DNA from: MFZZ01 sp964610165
GTDB taxonomy: Bacteria; Patescibacteriota; Microgenomatia; UBA1406; GWC2-37-13
Reading direction: 5' to 3'
Assembly: GCA_964610165.1 (NCBI GenBank)
Contig: CAZSUZ010000026.1
Span: forward strand, 1-17,445
DNA: 17,445 nt
Positions 7,304-13,029 of the stretch are shown here, one piece after another. A program made the position numbers and the translations under genes. Each line of letters opens with the position of its first letter. The first letter of the stretch is position 1. The notes beneath the pieces were generated by a model. That model was not told the DNA's origin and searched no databases. It saw only the letters and a list, made by a program, of their open reading frames with translations.

Positions 7304-7309
7304 ATTATA
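7304..7309 (-). promoter_or_regulatory. TATAAT promoter of the 58-aa gene
   Basis: A perfect TATAAT on the minus strand beginning 45 nt before ATG 7264; leader about 33 nt. The sequence upstream contains TCTTCATAT, also present in the spacer of the promoter at 11112-11148. Confidence 0.6.
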
Positions 7310-7348
7310 GCAGGACATTAAATATGAAGAGTATGAAGAATAAAAAGT

Positions 7349-7376
7349 GTGCAACGAGGAGCATTGATCGTTGCAC
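7349..7376 (-). terminator. Intrinsic terminator of the 52-aa gene
   Basis: On the minus strand GTGCAACGA (7376-7368), a 10-nt loop and TCGTTGCAC (7357-7349) form a perfect 9-bp stem, followed by AC and a five-T run (7346-7342). This is a standard rho-independent layout for the minus strand. Confidence 0.75.
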
Positions 7377-7451
7377 TACACAGTTATAATCTGCTATAAA
7401 TGTGTTGAACTACGTTCAATTAATTGCTTGTTAGCAATATTGCTCCCCGTT
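7349..7451 (-). ncRNA. Structured 3' UTR element, copy B
   Basis: This is the second copy of the element at 6678-6766 and lies 19 nt after the stop of the 52-aa gene. It shares the 23-nt block (7348-7370) and the 17-nt hairpin block (7404-7420) with copy A. On the minus strand its 5' part (7451-7441) can pair over 11 bp, with one G-U wobble, to 7363-7353 inside the terminator hairpin, as in copy A though with different flanking sequence. A 12-nt self-complementary stretch (7433-7444) is specific to copy B. Conservation of the competing pairing in both copies suggests RNA function. Confidence 0.45.
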
Positions 7452-7470
7452 ACTAATGCAGTAATGATGT

Positions 7471-7629
7471 TTAGTTGTTTAGAATGCCAGTTACTATGAA
7501 GCCGGCAGCAACTAAGTACATTCCTGCAGCGCCTATTGTACCGACGTCTCCTGAAATCATACCTGCAATAAGGAAACCAAGTGCAATGAGCATACTTAGC
7601 ATTAGTATTCCAAAACATCCACTTTTCAT
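7471..7629 (-). CDS. Small two-helix membrane protein, 52 aa
   Basis: The ORF begins MKSGCFGILMLSMLIALGFL, has hydrophobic helices at about 4-25 and 31-50, and ends VTGILNN. The second half is rich in Gly and Ala (GTIGAAGMYLVAAGF). AAAGG (7642-7638 on minus) lies 8 nt before ATG and TATAAT (7673-7668) begins 44 nt before it. An intrinsic terminator follows at 7349-7376. The longer overlapping minus ORF at 7394-7618 lacks start signals and reads as a frame shadow (Arg, Cys and His rich). The gene diverges from rmuC; the family is unrecognised. Confidence 0.75.
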   Translation of the reverse strand: MKSGCFGILMLSMLIALGFLIAGMISGDVGTIGAAGMYLVAAGFIVTGILNN

Positions 7630-7667
7630 CTTACTTTCCTTTCTATACAAGACTACATGTCGTGTAT

Positions 7668-7673
7668 ATTATA
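7668..7673 (-). promoter_or_regulatory. TATAAT promoter of the 52-aa gene
   Basis: A perfect TATAAT on the minus strand, 44 nt before ATG 7629. It is divergent from the rmuC promoter about 60 bp away. Confidence 0.6.
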
Positions 7674-7704
7674 TCAAATAATACTATAAGTTATTTATTG
7701 ATGA

Positions 7705-7734
7705 TTGTAATCCTTGTTGATAAAACTGTATAAT
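7705..7734 (+). promoter_or_regulatory. Promoter of rmuC
   Basis: TTGTAA (7705-7710), 18-bp spacer, TATAAT (7729-7734). The -10 ends 10 nt before ATG 7745, so the leader would be only a few nt and contains no Shine-Dalgarno site. Confidence 0.6.
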
Positions 7735-7744
7735 CTAAAGACAC

Positions 7745-8740
7745 ATGGATTTTCTACCTTATATTTTTACTGCTATCGCAATTGTCATCGTTTTATTCAT
7801 AATTCGCATGTGGTTAAATGCAATGGCAGAAAAATCAAAAGTTTCTGATGAGTTGGTTTCTTGGCTGAAAGAAATTGGTCAACGAGTAGATAAACAAACA
7901 GAGCAAATGGATCGCAAAATGGAGCATAACATGGATATGTTTAATAAGCGACTGGATAATGCTGCAAAAGTTATTGGAGAAGTACAACGAAGTTTAGGGG
8001 AGTTTTCTGAAATTGGCCGTAATATGCAACAATTACAAGAGTTTTTACAATCTCCAAAATTGCGTGGAAATATCGGCGAACAAGTATTAAAAGAATTACT
8101 TGCTCAAAGTTTGCCACCAGATTCTTTTGTTCTTCAGTATGGTTTTGCCAACGGGCAAAAAGTAGATGCAATTATTAAAACTTCTCAAGGACTTATTCCT
8201 ATAGATTCAAAATTTCCAATCAGTAGTTTTAAAAAAATGATTGAAGTTCAAAACGCAGATGAAAAAGCTCAGATTAAAAAAGAGTTTGAACGCGAAGTAA
8301 AAATGCATATAAAAAGTATTTCTCAAAAATATATATTAACGGGAGAAGGAACAATAGATTATGCCTTAATGTATATTCCTTCTGAAAGTGTTTACTATGA
8401 ACTTATAAATAGTGGAGATTTATATGATTACGCTGCAGAAATGCGTGTAGTACCAGTTTCTCCAATGAGTTTTTATGCATATCTAAAAGTAATTCTTATT
8501 TCGTTTGAAGGACAACGAATAGAAAAACAAGCAAAGAATATTTTAGCTGTGCTTCAATCTATGAAAAAAGATTATGAAAAAGCAGATGAAGCTATGGCAG
8601 TTTTACAAAAACATATTTCAAATGCGTATAATCAGTCTTCAATGGTTTCAAAAAATTTAATGATGTTAGGTCAGAAGATTGAATCTACTGGATCGTTGCC
8701 TACTACCTTAAAATCAGAACAAGAAAAATTAATCGAATAA
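7745..8740 (+). CDS. rmuC: RmuC family DNA recombination protein
   Basis: RmuC proteins are membrane-anchored and predicted to be PD-(D/E)XK nucleases; E. coli rmuC limits recombination at inverted repeats. Here a membrane helix at residues 5-22 precedes a coiled coil (about 30-100). The RmuC domain follows, with the nuclease-like residues Glu112 (GNIGEQVL), Asp141 (QKVDAIIK) and Asp154-x-Lys156 (PIDSKFP). A second helical region ends the protein (EKQAKNILAVLQSMKKDYEKA). The 331-aa length is typical for short members. The gene is followed by recJ with a 17-nt gap, giving a pair of recombination or repair nucleases. Confidence 0.94.
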   Translation: MDFLPYIFTAIAIVIVLFIIRMWLNAMAEKSKVSDELVSWLKEIGQRVDKQTEQMDRKMEHNMDMFNKRLDNAAKVIGEVQRSLGEFSEIGRNMQQLQEFLQSPKLRGNIGEQVLKELLAQSLPPDSFVLQYGFANGQKVDAIIKTSQGLIPIDSKFPISSFKKMIEVQNADEKAQIKKEFEREVKMHIKSISQKYILTGEGTIDYALMYIPSESVYYELINSGDLYDYAAEMRVVPVSPMSFYAYLKVILISFEGQRIEKQAKNILAVLQSMKKDYEKADEAMAVLQKHISNAYNQSSMVSKNLMMLGQKIESTGSLPTTLKSEQEKLIE

Positions 8741-8742
8741 TG

Positions 8743-8748
8743 TACAAT
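8743..8748 (+). promoter_or_regulatory. Possible -10 box of recJ
   Basis: TACAAT starts 2 nt after the rmuC stop and ends 9 nt before ATG 8758, compatible with a near-leaderless recJ mRNA in addition to read-through from rmuC. Confidence 0.4.
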
Positions 8749-8757
8749 AGTTAGACA

Positions 8758-10440
8758 ATGCATATATCCTTCAGAAAAGAAATCACAAGTAGCATAAAGC
8801 CTAAAGAATTAATCGAAATTCTTCTTAAAAATAGAAATGTTACAGATATTCCTTTGTTTCTAAAACCTCCATCACCATTAGACCTTACTTTAAAAGATTT
8901 TGGATATAACAAAGAAATTGTTAAAACAATGAAGATTTTAAAAGATATAAAATCTTCGGGTAAAACAATTGTTGTGTATACCGATTATGATGCAGATGGT
9001 ATAACAGGTGGTTCTATTCTATGGGAAACGCTTCATTTATTAGGTTTTAAAGTTATGCCATACGTTCCACATAGAAAACATGAAGGATATGGATTTTCTG
9101 AAAAAGGTATTAACAATGTAAAAGAAAAATATGATCCTGCCTTAATTATTAGTGTAGATCATGGTATTACGGCGGTTAATCAAATAAAGTATGCAAAGTC
9201 TATTGGTATTCCAGTTATAGTTACAGATCATCATCATAAGCAAGAAAAAATTCCAGAAGATGCAGAGGCAATTTTTCATATTCCTGTTCTTTCAGGTTCT
9301 GGTGTTTCTTACTTTTTTTCAAAAGAAATTTACAATTATTTTAAAGAAGAATCTGGTAATAAATTGGTATTAAAAGAGAATTTTAGAACAGACTATTTGT
9401 CACTCGCTTCTATTGGAACAATTGCAGATTTAGTTCCATTAGTTGGACCTTCGCGAAGTGTTGTAACGTATGGATTAAAAGCATTTCCTTTTGTTAAACG
9501 TGTTGGGTTAAAGCAAATTTGTCGCGAAGCGGGAATTGAAAATAAAATAATTACTCCTTTTGAAGTTGGTTTTGTAATTGCGCCACGAATTAATGCAGTT
9601 GGTCGTTTAGAACATGCAATTGATGCGTTACGATTGCTTTGTACTACAAATAAAGCCCGAGCAGAAGAGCTTGCCAGCAAAGTTGGATTAAAAAATTCTG
9701 AACGAAAAGATTTAGTTAAAGAAAATGTACAACAAGCAAAAGATATTATTGCAGGTTGGGAAGAAAAAGGAGATTTAGATAATATTATTATTCTTCATTC
9801 AAAGGATTGGCATGAAGGAGTTATTGGACTCATTGCATCTAATATTTTGGAAACATACTATCGACCGGTAATTGTAATGACTCAAGCTGATGGATTTTTT
9901 AAAGGTTCTGCCAGATCTATCCCATCATTTCATGTGACTCATTTTTTTGAAGAATTAAAAGAATTTTTTATTAATTTTGGAGGTCATGCAGGAGCAGCAG
10001 GTTTTACATTACCAGCAGAAAAATTGGAACAATTTATTCAAACTGCAACTAAAAAGGCAAATAAACAAATAAAGAAAGAAGATTTAATTCGAGAAATGGA
10101 AGTGGATGTAAAATTGCCACTTTCTGTAATTACTCTTCAAATTGCAAAACAAATTGAAGCACTTCAACCGTTTGGTATTGGAAATCCAACTCCTAGTTTC
10201 TTGAGTGAAGTAGAGATAGAAAAAGCAGAATTGTTTGGAAAGACGCAAGATCATTTAAAAATAATAGTGAAAGATAAAAACGGTGAAGGTAATGCTTTAG
10301 AATTAATTGCTTTTGGAAAGGCAGATTTATTTACCCAGCTATCTCGAGGACAACAAACAAAAGTTGTGTATCAGCTAGATATTAATAGATGGAATGGCAG
10401 AGAAACTCTTCGGGGAAGAATGCTTCACATAGACCTATAG
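8758..10440 (+). CDS. recJ: Single-stranded-DNA-specific exonuclease RecJ
   Basis: RecJ degrades single-stranded DNA 5' to 3' in RecF-type recombination and mismatch repair. All active-site motifs are intact: motif I DYDADG (76-81), VDHG (133-136), DHH (157-159), a conserved APRINAVGRLEHA stretch (275-287), WHEGVIGL (351-358), and the DHHA1 motif GGHAGAAGF (408-416). The C-terminal OB domain runs from about 450 to 560 (QPFGIGNPTPSF and onward). The 560-aa length is normal. It contrasts with the degenerate DHH protein at 5564. The stop codon TAG is part of the CTATAG box of the next promoter. Confidence 0.96.
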   Translation: MHISFRKEITSSIKPKELIEILLKNRNVTDIPLFLKPPSPLDLTLKDFGYNKEIVKTMKILKDIKSSGKTIVVYTDYDADGITGGSILWETLHLLGFKVMPYVPHRKHEGYGFSEKGINNVKEKYDPALIISVDHGITAVNQIKYAKSIGIPVIVTDHHHKQEKIPEDAEAIFHIPVLSGSGVSYFFSKEIYNYFKEESGNKLVLKENFRTDYLSLASIGTIADLVPLVGPSRSVVTYGLKAFPFVKRVGLKQICREAGIENKIITPFEVGFVIAPRINAVGRLEHAIDALRLLCTTNKARAEELASKVGLKNSERKDLVKENVQQAKDIIAGWEEKGDLDNIIILHSKDWHEGVIGLIASNILETYYRPVIVMTQADGFFKGSARSIPSFHVTHFFEELKEFFINFGGHAGAAGFTLPAEKLEQFIQTATKKANKQIKKEDLIREMEVDVKLPLSVITLQIAKQIEALQPFGIGNPTPSFLSEVEIEKAELFGKTQDHLKIIVKDKNGEGNALELIAFGKADLFTQLSRGQQTKVVYQLDINRWNGRETLRGRMLHIDL

Positions 10441-10471
10441 CATTGATATTTACTCTTCATTAAAGTATAAT
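10435..10471 (+). promoter_or_regulatory. Cassette promoter 1 (80-aa gene)
   Basis: CTATAG (10435-10440, overlapping the recJ stop), then TTGATA (10443-10448), 17-bp spacer, TATAAT (10466-10471). TATAAT begins 46 nt before ATG 10512. The CTATAG-NA-TTGA arrangement recurs at 11112 and 12309. Confidence 0.75.
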
Positions 10472-10511
10472 TATTCTAGTAACCTATAGCAGATAGTAGA
10501 AAGGTAAGATC

Positions 10512-10754
10512 ATGCTTAGCTTTAAGAAATTGCAGTTTGGTATCGCAATAGCGATACTGATAACAATGGTTGCAGTTGTGACGGCAAGGTTAACTGGATT
10601 TGGCAGTTTAAGAAGTGTCAATTTTTGGTTAGCTTGTTGTACCATGTTGATGAGTATGTATAACTTTATCATTGATGGCACCAAGTGGAGCTTCAGTCAA
10701 CTTTTGCTCCTGTTGGTTTTGATGATTAATAGTCTTATCATCTCATCTGAATAG
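10512..10754 (+). CDS. Small three-helix membrane protein, 80 aa
   Basis: Helices are visible at about residues 8-25, 36-54 and 61-78, with a basic N-terminus (MLSFKKLQFG) and a short acidic end. AAAGG lies 7-8 nt before ATG. It is the first of five + strand membrane proteins of 75-87 aa, and has the class promoter with a leader of about 34 nt. A palindromic hairpin (10758-10785) follows the stop by 3 nt. Base composition is more GC-rich than in the flanking recJ. The family is not recognised; the function is unknown. Confidence 0.82.
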   Translation: MLSFKKLQFGIAIAILITMVAVVTARLTGFGSLRSVNFWLACCTMLMSMYNFIIDGTKWSFSQLLLLLVLMINSLIISSE

Positions 10755-10757
10755 GAG

Positions 10758-10785
10758 TGAGGGGCGCAAAGCTTGGCGCCCCTCA
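10758..10785 (+). terminator. Palindromic hairpin 1
   Basis: 28-bp palindrome with a single mismatch at 10768; arms TGAGGGGCGC and GCGCCCCTCA around AAGCTT. No real T tract follows. It lies between two small membrane genes with no promoter visible between it and the next ATG, so it could be a partial terminator or an mRNA-stabilising intercistronic hairpin. Confidence 0.65.
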
Positions 10786-10810
10786 ATAATTTCTCAAGGA
10801 CAAGGTTAAC

Positions 10811-11059
10811 ATGAACAAGATGTTGGAGTTTTTCCGCGACATGATTGCGATTGCCTTATCACTGGGATCTCTCAGTTATATCGGCAAAAACCTGTTCAAT
10901 ATGCTACTAAATCAAGCATATTCACCATGGGAGTTATTACTTTCTTTCGTTGTGATTTGGGTAGTAGGAAGCTACTATCCGGGTTTGCAACGGATAAGGT
11001 GGGTAGCACTCGCCATGATTGTTTTGCCAATAGGAATAACTATGTTTTTTAATAGTTAA
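10811..11059 (+). CDS. Small three-helix membrane protein, 82 aa
   Basis: A charged amphipathic start (MNKMLEFFRDM) precedes hydrophobic segments at about 11-32, 40-55 and 63-80; the linker YYPGLQRIRW is basic. An AAGG site (AAGGTTAAC) lies a few nt before ATG. No TATAAT lies between hairpin 1 and this start, so it is probably expressed from the promoter at 10435 through or past that hairpin. A perfect 32-bp palindrome follows. The family is not recognised. Confidence 0.8.
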   Translation: MNKMLEFFRDMIAIALSLGSLSYIGKNLFNMLLNQAYSPWELLLSFVVIWVVGSYYPGLQRIRWVALAMIVLPIGITMFFNS

Positions 11060-11065
11060 ACTGCA

Positions 11066-11097
11066 TAAGAGGTGCGCCAAGCTTGGCGCACCTCTTA
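11066..11097 (+). terminator. Palindromic hairpin 2
   Basis: Perfect 32-bp palindrome with no unpaired centre (AAGCTT in the middle, arms start TAAGAGGTGCGCC). It shares 26 central bases with hairpin 3. A T-rich but broken tract (ACACTTTCTTATAA) follows and is also similar after hairpin 3. It probably ends the 80-aa/82-aa transcription unit. Confidence 0.7.
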
Positions 11098-11111
11098 CAC
11101 TTTCTTATAAC

Positions 11112-11148
11112 CTATAGAATTGAATATCTTCATATATTTTAGTATAAT
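11112..11148 (+). promoter_or_regulatory. Cassette promoter 2 (86-aa gene)
   Basis: CTATAG (11112-11117), TTGAAT (11120-11125), 17-bp spacer, TATAAT (11143-11148). TATAAT begins 45 nt before ATG 11188. It shares the stretch TATAGNATTGAATATCTTC with promoter 3. Confidence 0.8.
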
Positions 11149-11187
11149 TAATCATCGTTATTGCAGTCTAACTTAAAGGAGAGAGAA

Positions 11188-11448
11188 ATGGAACGCTTAA
11201 AATTAGTCGGGGCGTGGATGTTAATAATCATCACATCAACTGTGATGATTGGCAACTTTATTGTTGCGTGGCTACGTCCACATATGGTTCTAGAATTTTG
11301 GATCATGCTCCTAGTCATGATTTTGTTTTTAGCAGGGTTTGGTCAAATACCCAAGTTAAAAACTTTTATGATTACTCATGAAAGGATTGTACTTATCACC
11401 ATGGCTTTAGTCTGGTTGATACCAGATATAGTAGTTAACGGCTTTTAG
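11188..11448 (+). CDS. Small three-helix membrane protein, 86 aa
   Basis: The start is ATG 11188 because AAAGGAG (11175-11181) lies 6 nt upstream; a TTG at 11161 would add 9 residues but would bury that site inside the gene. The protein begins MERLKLVGAWMLIIITSTVM, with helices at about 6-29, 34-52 and 65-84 and a basic linker (QIPKLKTFMITHER). Promoter 2 precedes it with a leader of about 33 nt, and palindromic hairpin 3 follows 38 nt after the stop. It is a complete monocistronic cassette. The family is not recognised. Confidence 0.83.
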   Translation: MERLKLVGAWMLIIITSTVMIGNFIVAWLRPHMVLEFWIMLLVMILFLAGFGQIPKLKTFMITHERIVLITMALVWLIPDIVVNGF

Positions 11449-11486
11449 TTACAATCCGACTACAATTATTTGGCAATAACTAACAG

Positions 11487-11516
11487 GTGAGGTGCGCCAA
11501 GCTTGGCGCACCTCAC
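11487..11516 (+). terminator. Palindromic hairpin 3
   Basis: Perfect 30-bp palindrome centred on AAGCTT, with arms starting GTGAGGTGCGCC. The central 26 bases equal those of hairpin 2, while the outer pairs differ in a compensated way (TAA/TTA versus GT/AC). Followed by AACTTTCCTATAA. Confidence 0.7.
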
Positions 11517-11533
11517 AACTTTCCTATAAATGT

Positions 11534-11539
11534 TATAAT
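11534..11539 (+). promoter_or_regulatory. -10 box of the 250-aa gene (leaderless start)
   Basis: TATAAT ends 5 nt before ATG 11545. No Shine-Dalgarno site is present, so this gene uses the housekeeping-type start despite lying between small membrane cassettes. Confidence 0.6.
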
Positions 11540-11544
11540 TTCAC

Positions 11545-12297
11545 ATGTCATTTCTTCAAAGCATAGACATCAACCTTCCTAATACTGACATTCAGTTTAA
11601 TAAACAAGTTTTAAAATTCCTTTCTCATTTTGGAGAAGTCAGTGACAATCAAATAAATTTTGTAAAATCTCAAAATAATTTTTTTCCAGATATATCTCTA
11701 ACGTTTGAAGAATTTTCAATTCCTGTTGTTCGATTTTATGTTGATATCCATCCAATAAATATTGAATTAGTAAATAAAACTGGTGAAGAAAAGAAAAGTA
11801 GTTATTCTTATTCGCATATCGAAATATCTGACTTTATGAGCAGAATATCTGGGATGAAAGTTGAAAGTTTAGATCATGTAGGCTTTGATATCCCATGGTT
11901 TGATGGAGTCCATCCCGAAATTCTTGCTTTACGCGAATCTCTCAAATTAAAATCTCTTTATCATCTGTTCCCAACTGGAGAGGCTTGGGATTTTATCATT
12001 CCCGGTACACAAGAAGAAATAACTAATGAATTTCCTATTGATTATTCAAAAATACGTAAACCAAAGTTTGAAATTGTATCTATCGATACTGTTTCAACAC
12101 CACTTATACAGATAGATTTTTCTCTAAGGGAAAAGTATGAGAAGTTAGTAACCCTTTTTCCAGAAGCAATTCATATAAAAGAAATTAGAAATATGTGGGT
12201 ATACATAAAAAATCCTTATAATATTGATATCTGTTTCGTTATAAATGAACATTTAGAAGACGAATGGAGCAGTTTTTTTAGTAAATCAAGAATATAG
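11545..12297 (+). CDS. Hypothetical soluble protein, 250 aa
   Basis: I do not recognise this protein. It has no signal peptide or membrane helix and is mixed in charge. A stretch LDHVGFDIPWFDGVHPEI (near 118-135) has a distant look of the metal-binding edge strand of vicinal-oxygen-chelate (glyoxalase-like) proteins, and the protein could contain two related alpha/beta halves, but this is only a resemblance. It begins MSFLQSIDINLPNTDIQFNK and ends in EDEWSSFFSKSRI. Codon use is AT-rich like the housekeeping genes. Its leaderless-type promoter separates it from the small membrane genes on both sides. Confidence 0.85.
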   Translation: MSFLQSIDINLPNTDIQFNKQVLKFLSHFGEVSDNQINFVKSQNNFFPDISLTFEEFSIPVVRFYVDIHPINIELVNKTGEEKKSSYSYSHIEISDFMSRISGMKVESLDHVGFDIPWFDGVHPEILALRESLKLKSLYHLFPTGEAWDFIIPGTQEEITNEFPIDYSKIRKPKFEIVSIDTVSTPLIQIDFSLREKYEKLVTLFPEAIHIKEIRNMWVYIKNPYNIDICFVINEHLEDEWSSFFSKSRI

Positions 12298-12308
12298 TTC
12301 ATTTTGGC

Positions 12309-12345
12309 CTATAGTATTGAATATCTTCTTTTATTCCTATATAAT
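12309..12345 (+). promoter_or_regulatory. Cassette promoter 3 (75-aa and 87-aa genes)
   Basis: CTATAG (12309-12314), TTGAAT (12317-12322), 17-bp spacer, TATAAT (12340-12345). TATAAT begins 45 nt before ATG 12385. It is closely similar to promoter 2 from the CTATAG box through the first part of the spacer. Confidence 0.8.
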
Positions 12346-12384
12346 TACATTTCGCGTTTGGTTAGCTCGGGTAAGGAGAAAATT

Positions 12385-12612
12385 ATGACCCAAGTTGGAA
12401 ATACTCTATCACTGATTATTGCCATGGTGGCAGTGAGTATTTTAGGGTGGAATATCATTTCCATTAAAAATACAGGTGTACCATTCTTTAATTTTAATGT
12501 AGTTACATTGGCAACAATGTTACTCATAATAATTGGAATGTTGCACAAGGTTAAACCATGGGTTTACTTGTTAATCCTGTTGATTAGTGTTTTATCAGCA
12601 GGCATTCGATAA
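12385..12612 (+). CDS. Small three-helix membrane protein, 75 aa
   Basis: Begins MTQVGNTLSLIIAMVAVSIL; helices at about 8-27, 37-54 and 58-74. The start is set by AAGGAG (12373-12378), 6 nt upstream of ATG. A longer reading from 12304 would cover the -35 and -10 boxes of its own promoter and is rejected. The stop TAA directly abuts the AAGGAGGT site of the next gene, so the two form a translationally close pair. The family is not recognised. Confidence 0.83.
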   Translation: MTQVGNTLSLIIAMVAVSILGWNIISIKNTGVPFFNFNVVTLATMLLIIIGMLHKVKPWVYLLILLISVLSAGIR

Positions 12613-12622
12613 GGAGGTATGC

Positions 12623-12886
12623 ATGTCAGAACGAAAACCTGTTGAGCGAGTAACGCGTGGTTGGCGAATTTTCTATATGCTGTATGGAATGTCAGCATTA
12701 TTTCTATGCATGTATATGGGAGGATTCGGCTTCTGGCCCTTGTCATTAACGGCTTCATTATCCATTGTGATAGTGAGCATAATTGCATTTCTAGATTGGC
12801 ATGTTAAAAGTCTAGGAATAGCATTTTTTGCCGTATGTGTTTGGGCCTTGGTATCATTTATTGGCTTTATAGCTACACAATTGTAG
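12623..12886 (+). CDS. Small three-helix membrane protein, 87 aa
   Basis: Starts MSERKPVERVTRGWRIFYML with a basic N-terminus; helices at about 15-34, 38-57 and 63-85. AAGGAGGT (12611-12618), the strongest Shine-Dalgarno site in the window, lies 4 nt before ATG and overlaps the end of the 75-aa gene region. A TTG at 12587 would extend the ORF but overlaps the upstream gene and hides this site. A 14-bp stem hairpin follows 19 nt after the stop. The pair 75-aa/87-aa forms one transcription unit. The family is not recognised. Confidence 0.83.
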   Translation: MSERKPVERVTRGWRIFYMLYGMSALFLCMYMGGFGFWPLSLTASLSIVIVSIIAFLDWHVKSLGIAFFAVCVWALVSFIGFIATQL

Positions 12887-12905
12887 CTGTATATGCCAAC
12901 TTGAT

Positions 12906-12936
12906 GGAGGATGCGTGGCAACGCCACGCATCCTCC
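12906..12936 (+). terminator. GC-rich hairpin after the 87-aa gene
   Basis: A perfect 14-bp stem GGAGGATGCGTGGC / GCCACGCATCCTCC with a 3-nt loop AAC. It differs in sequence from the AAGCTT palindromes but sits in the same place relative to its gene. It is followed by a broken T-rich stretch and not a U tract. Confidence 0.7.
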
Positions 12937-12968
12937 TGAACTTCATTATTTATTACATAATCTTCATC

Positions 12969-12995
12969 TTGACTTGCCGTAATTTGTATTATAAT
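12969..12995 (+). promoter_or_regulatory. Promoter of the LytR_C gene
   Basis: TTGACT (12969-12974), 15-bp spacer, TATAAT (12990-12995). The predicted start of transcription (about 13002) lies after the GTG at 12997, which excludes that GTG as the translation start and supports ATG 13030. Confidence 0.5.
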
Positions 12996-13029
12996 AGTGG
13001 TACTATTACATCAGTTTATTGAAACTATT

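Noticed and set aside
7394..7618. 74-aa minus ORF (MFWNTNAKYAHC...)
   Set aside because: Arg/Cys/His-rich frame shadow that runs through the 52-aa gene and its terminator element; lacks a Shine-Dalgarno site.
11161..11187. TTG start adding nine residues to the 86-aa gene
   Set aside because: AAAGGAG at 11175-11181 is spaced correctly for ATG 11188.
12304..12384. N-terminal extension of the 75-aa gene to a TTG at 12304
   Set aside because: It would translate the gene's own -35/-10 region and its Shine-Dalgarno site.
12997..13029. GTG start of the LytR_C gene
   Set aside because: It lies 1 nt after the TATAAT box, upstream of the expected transcription start.
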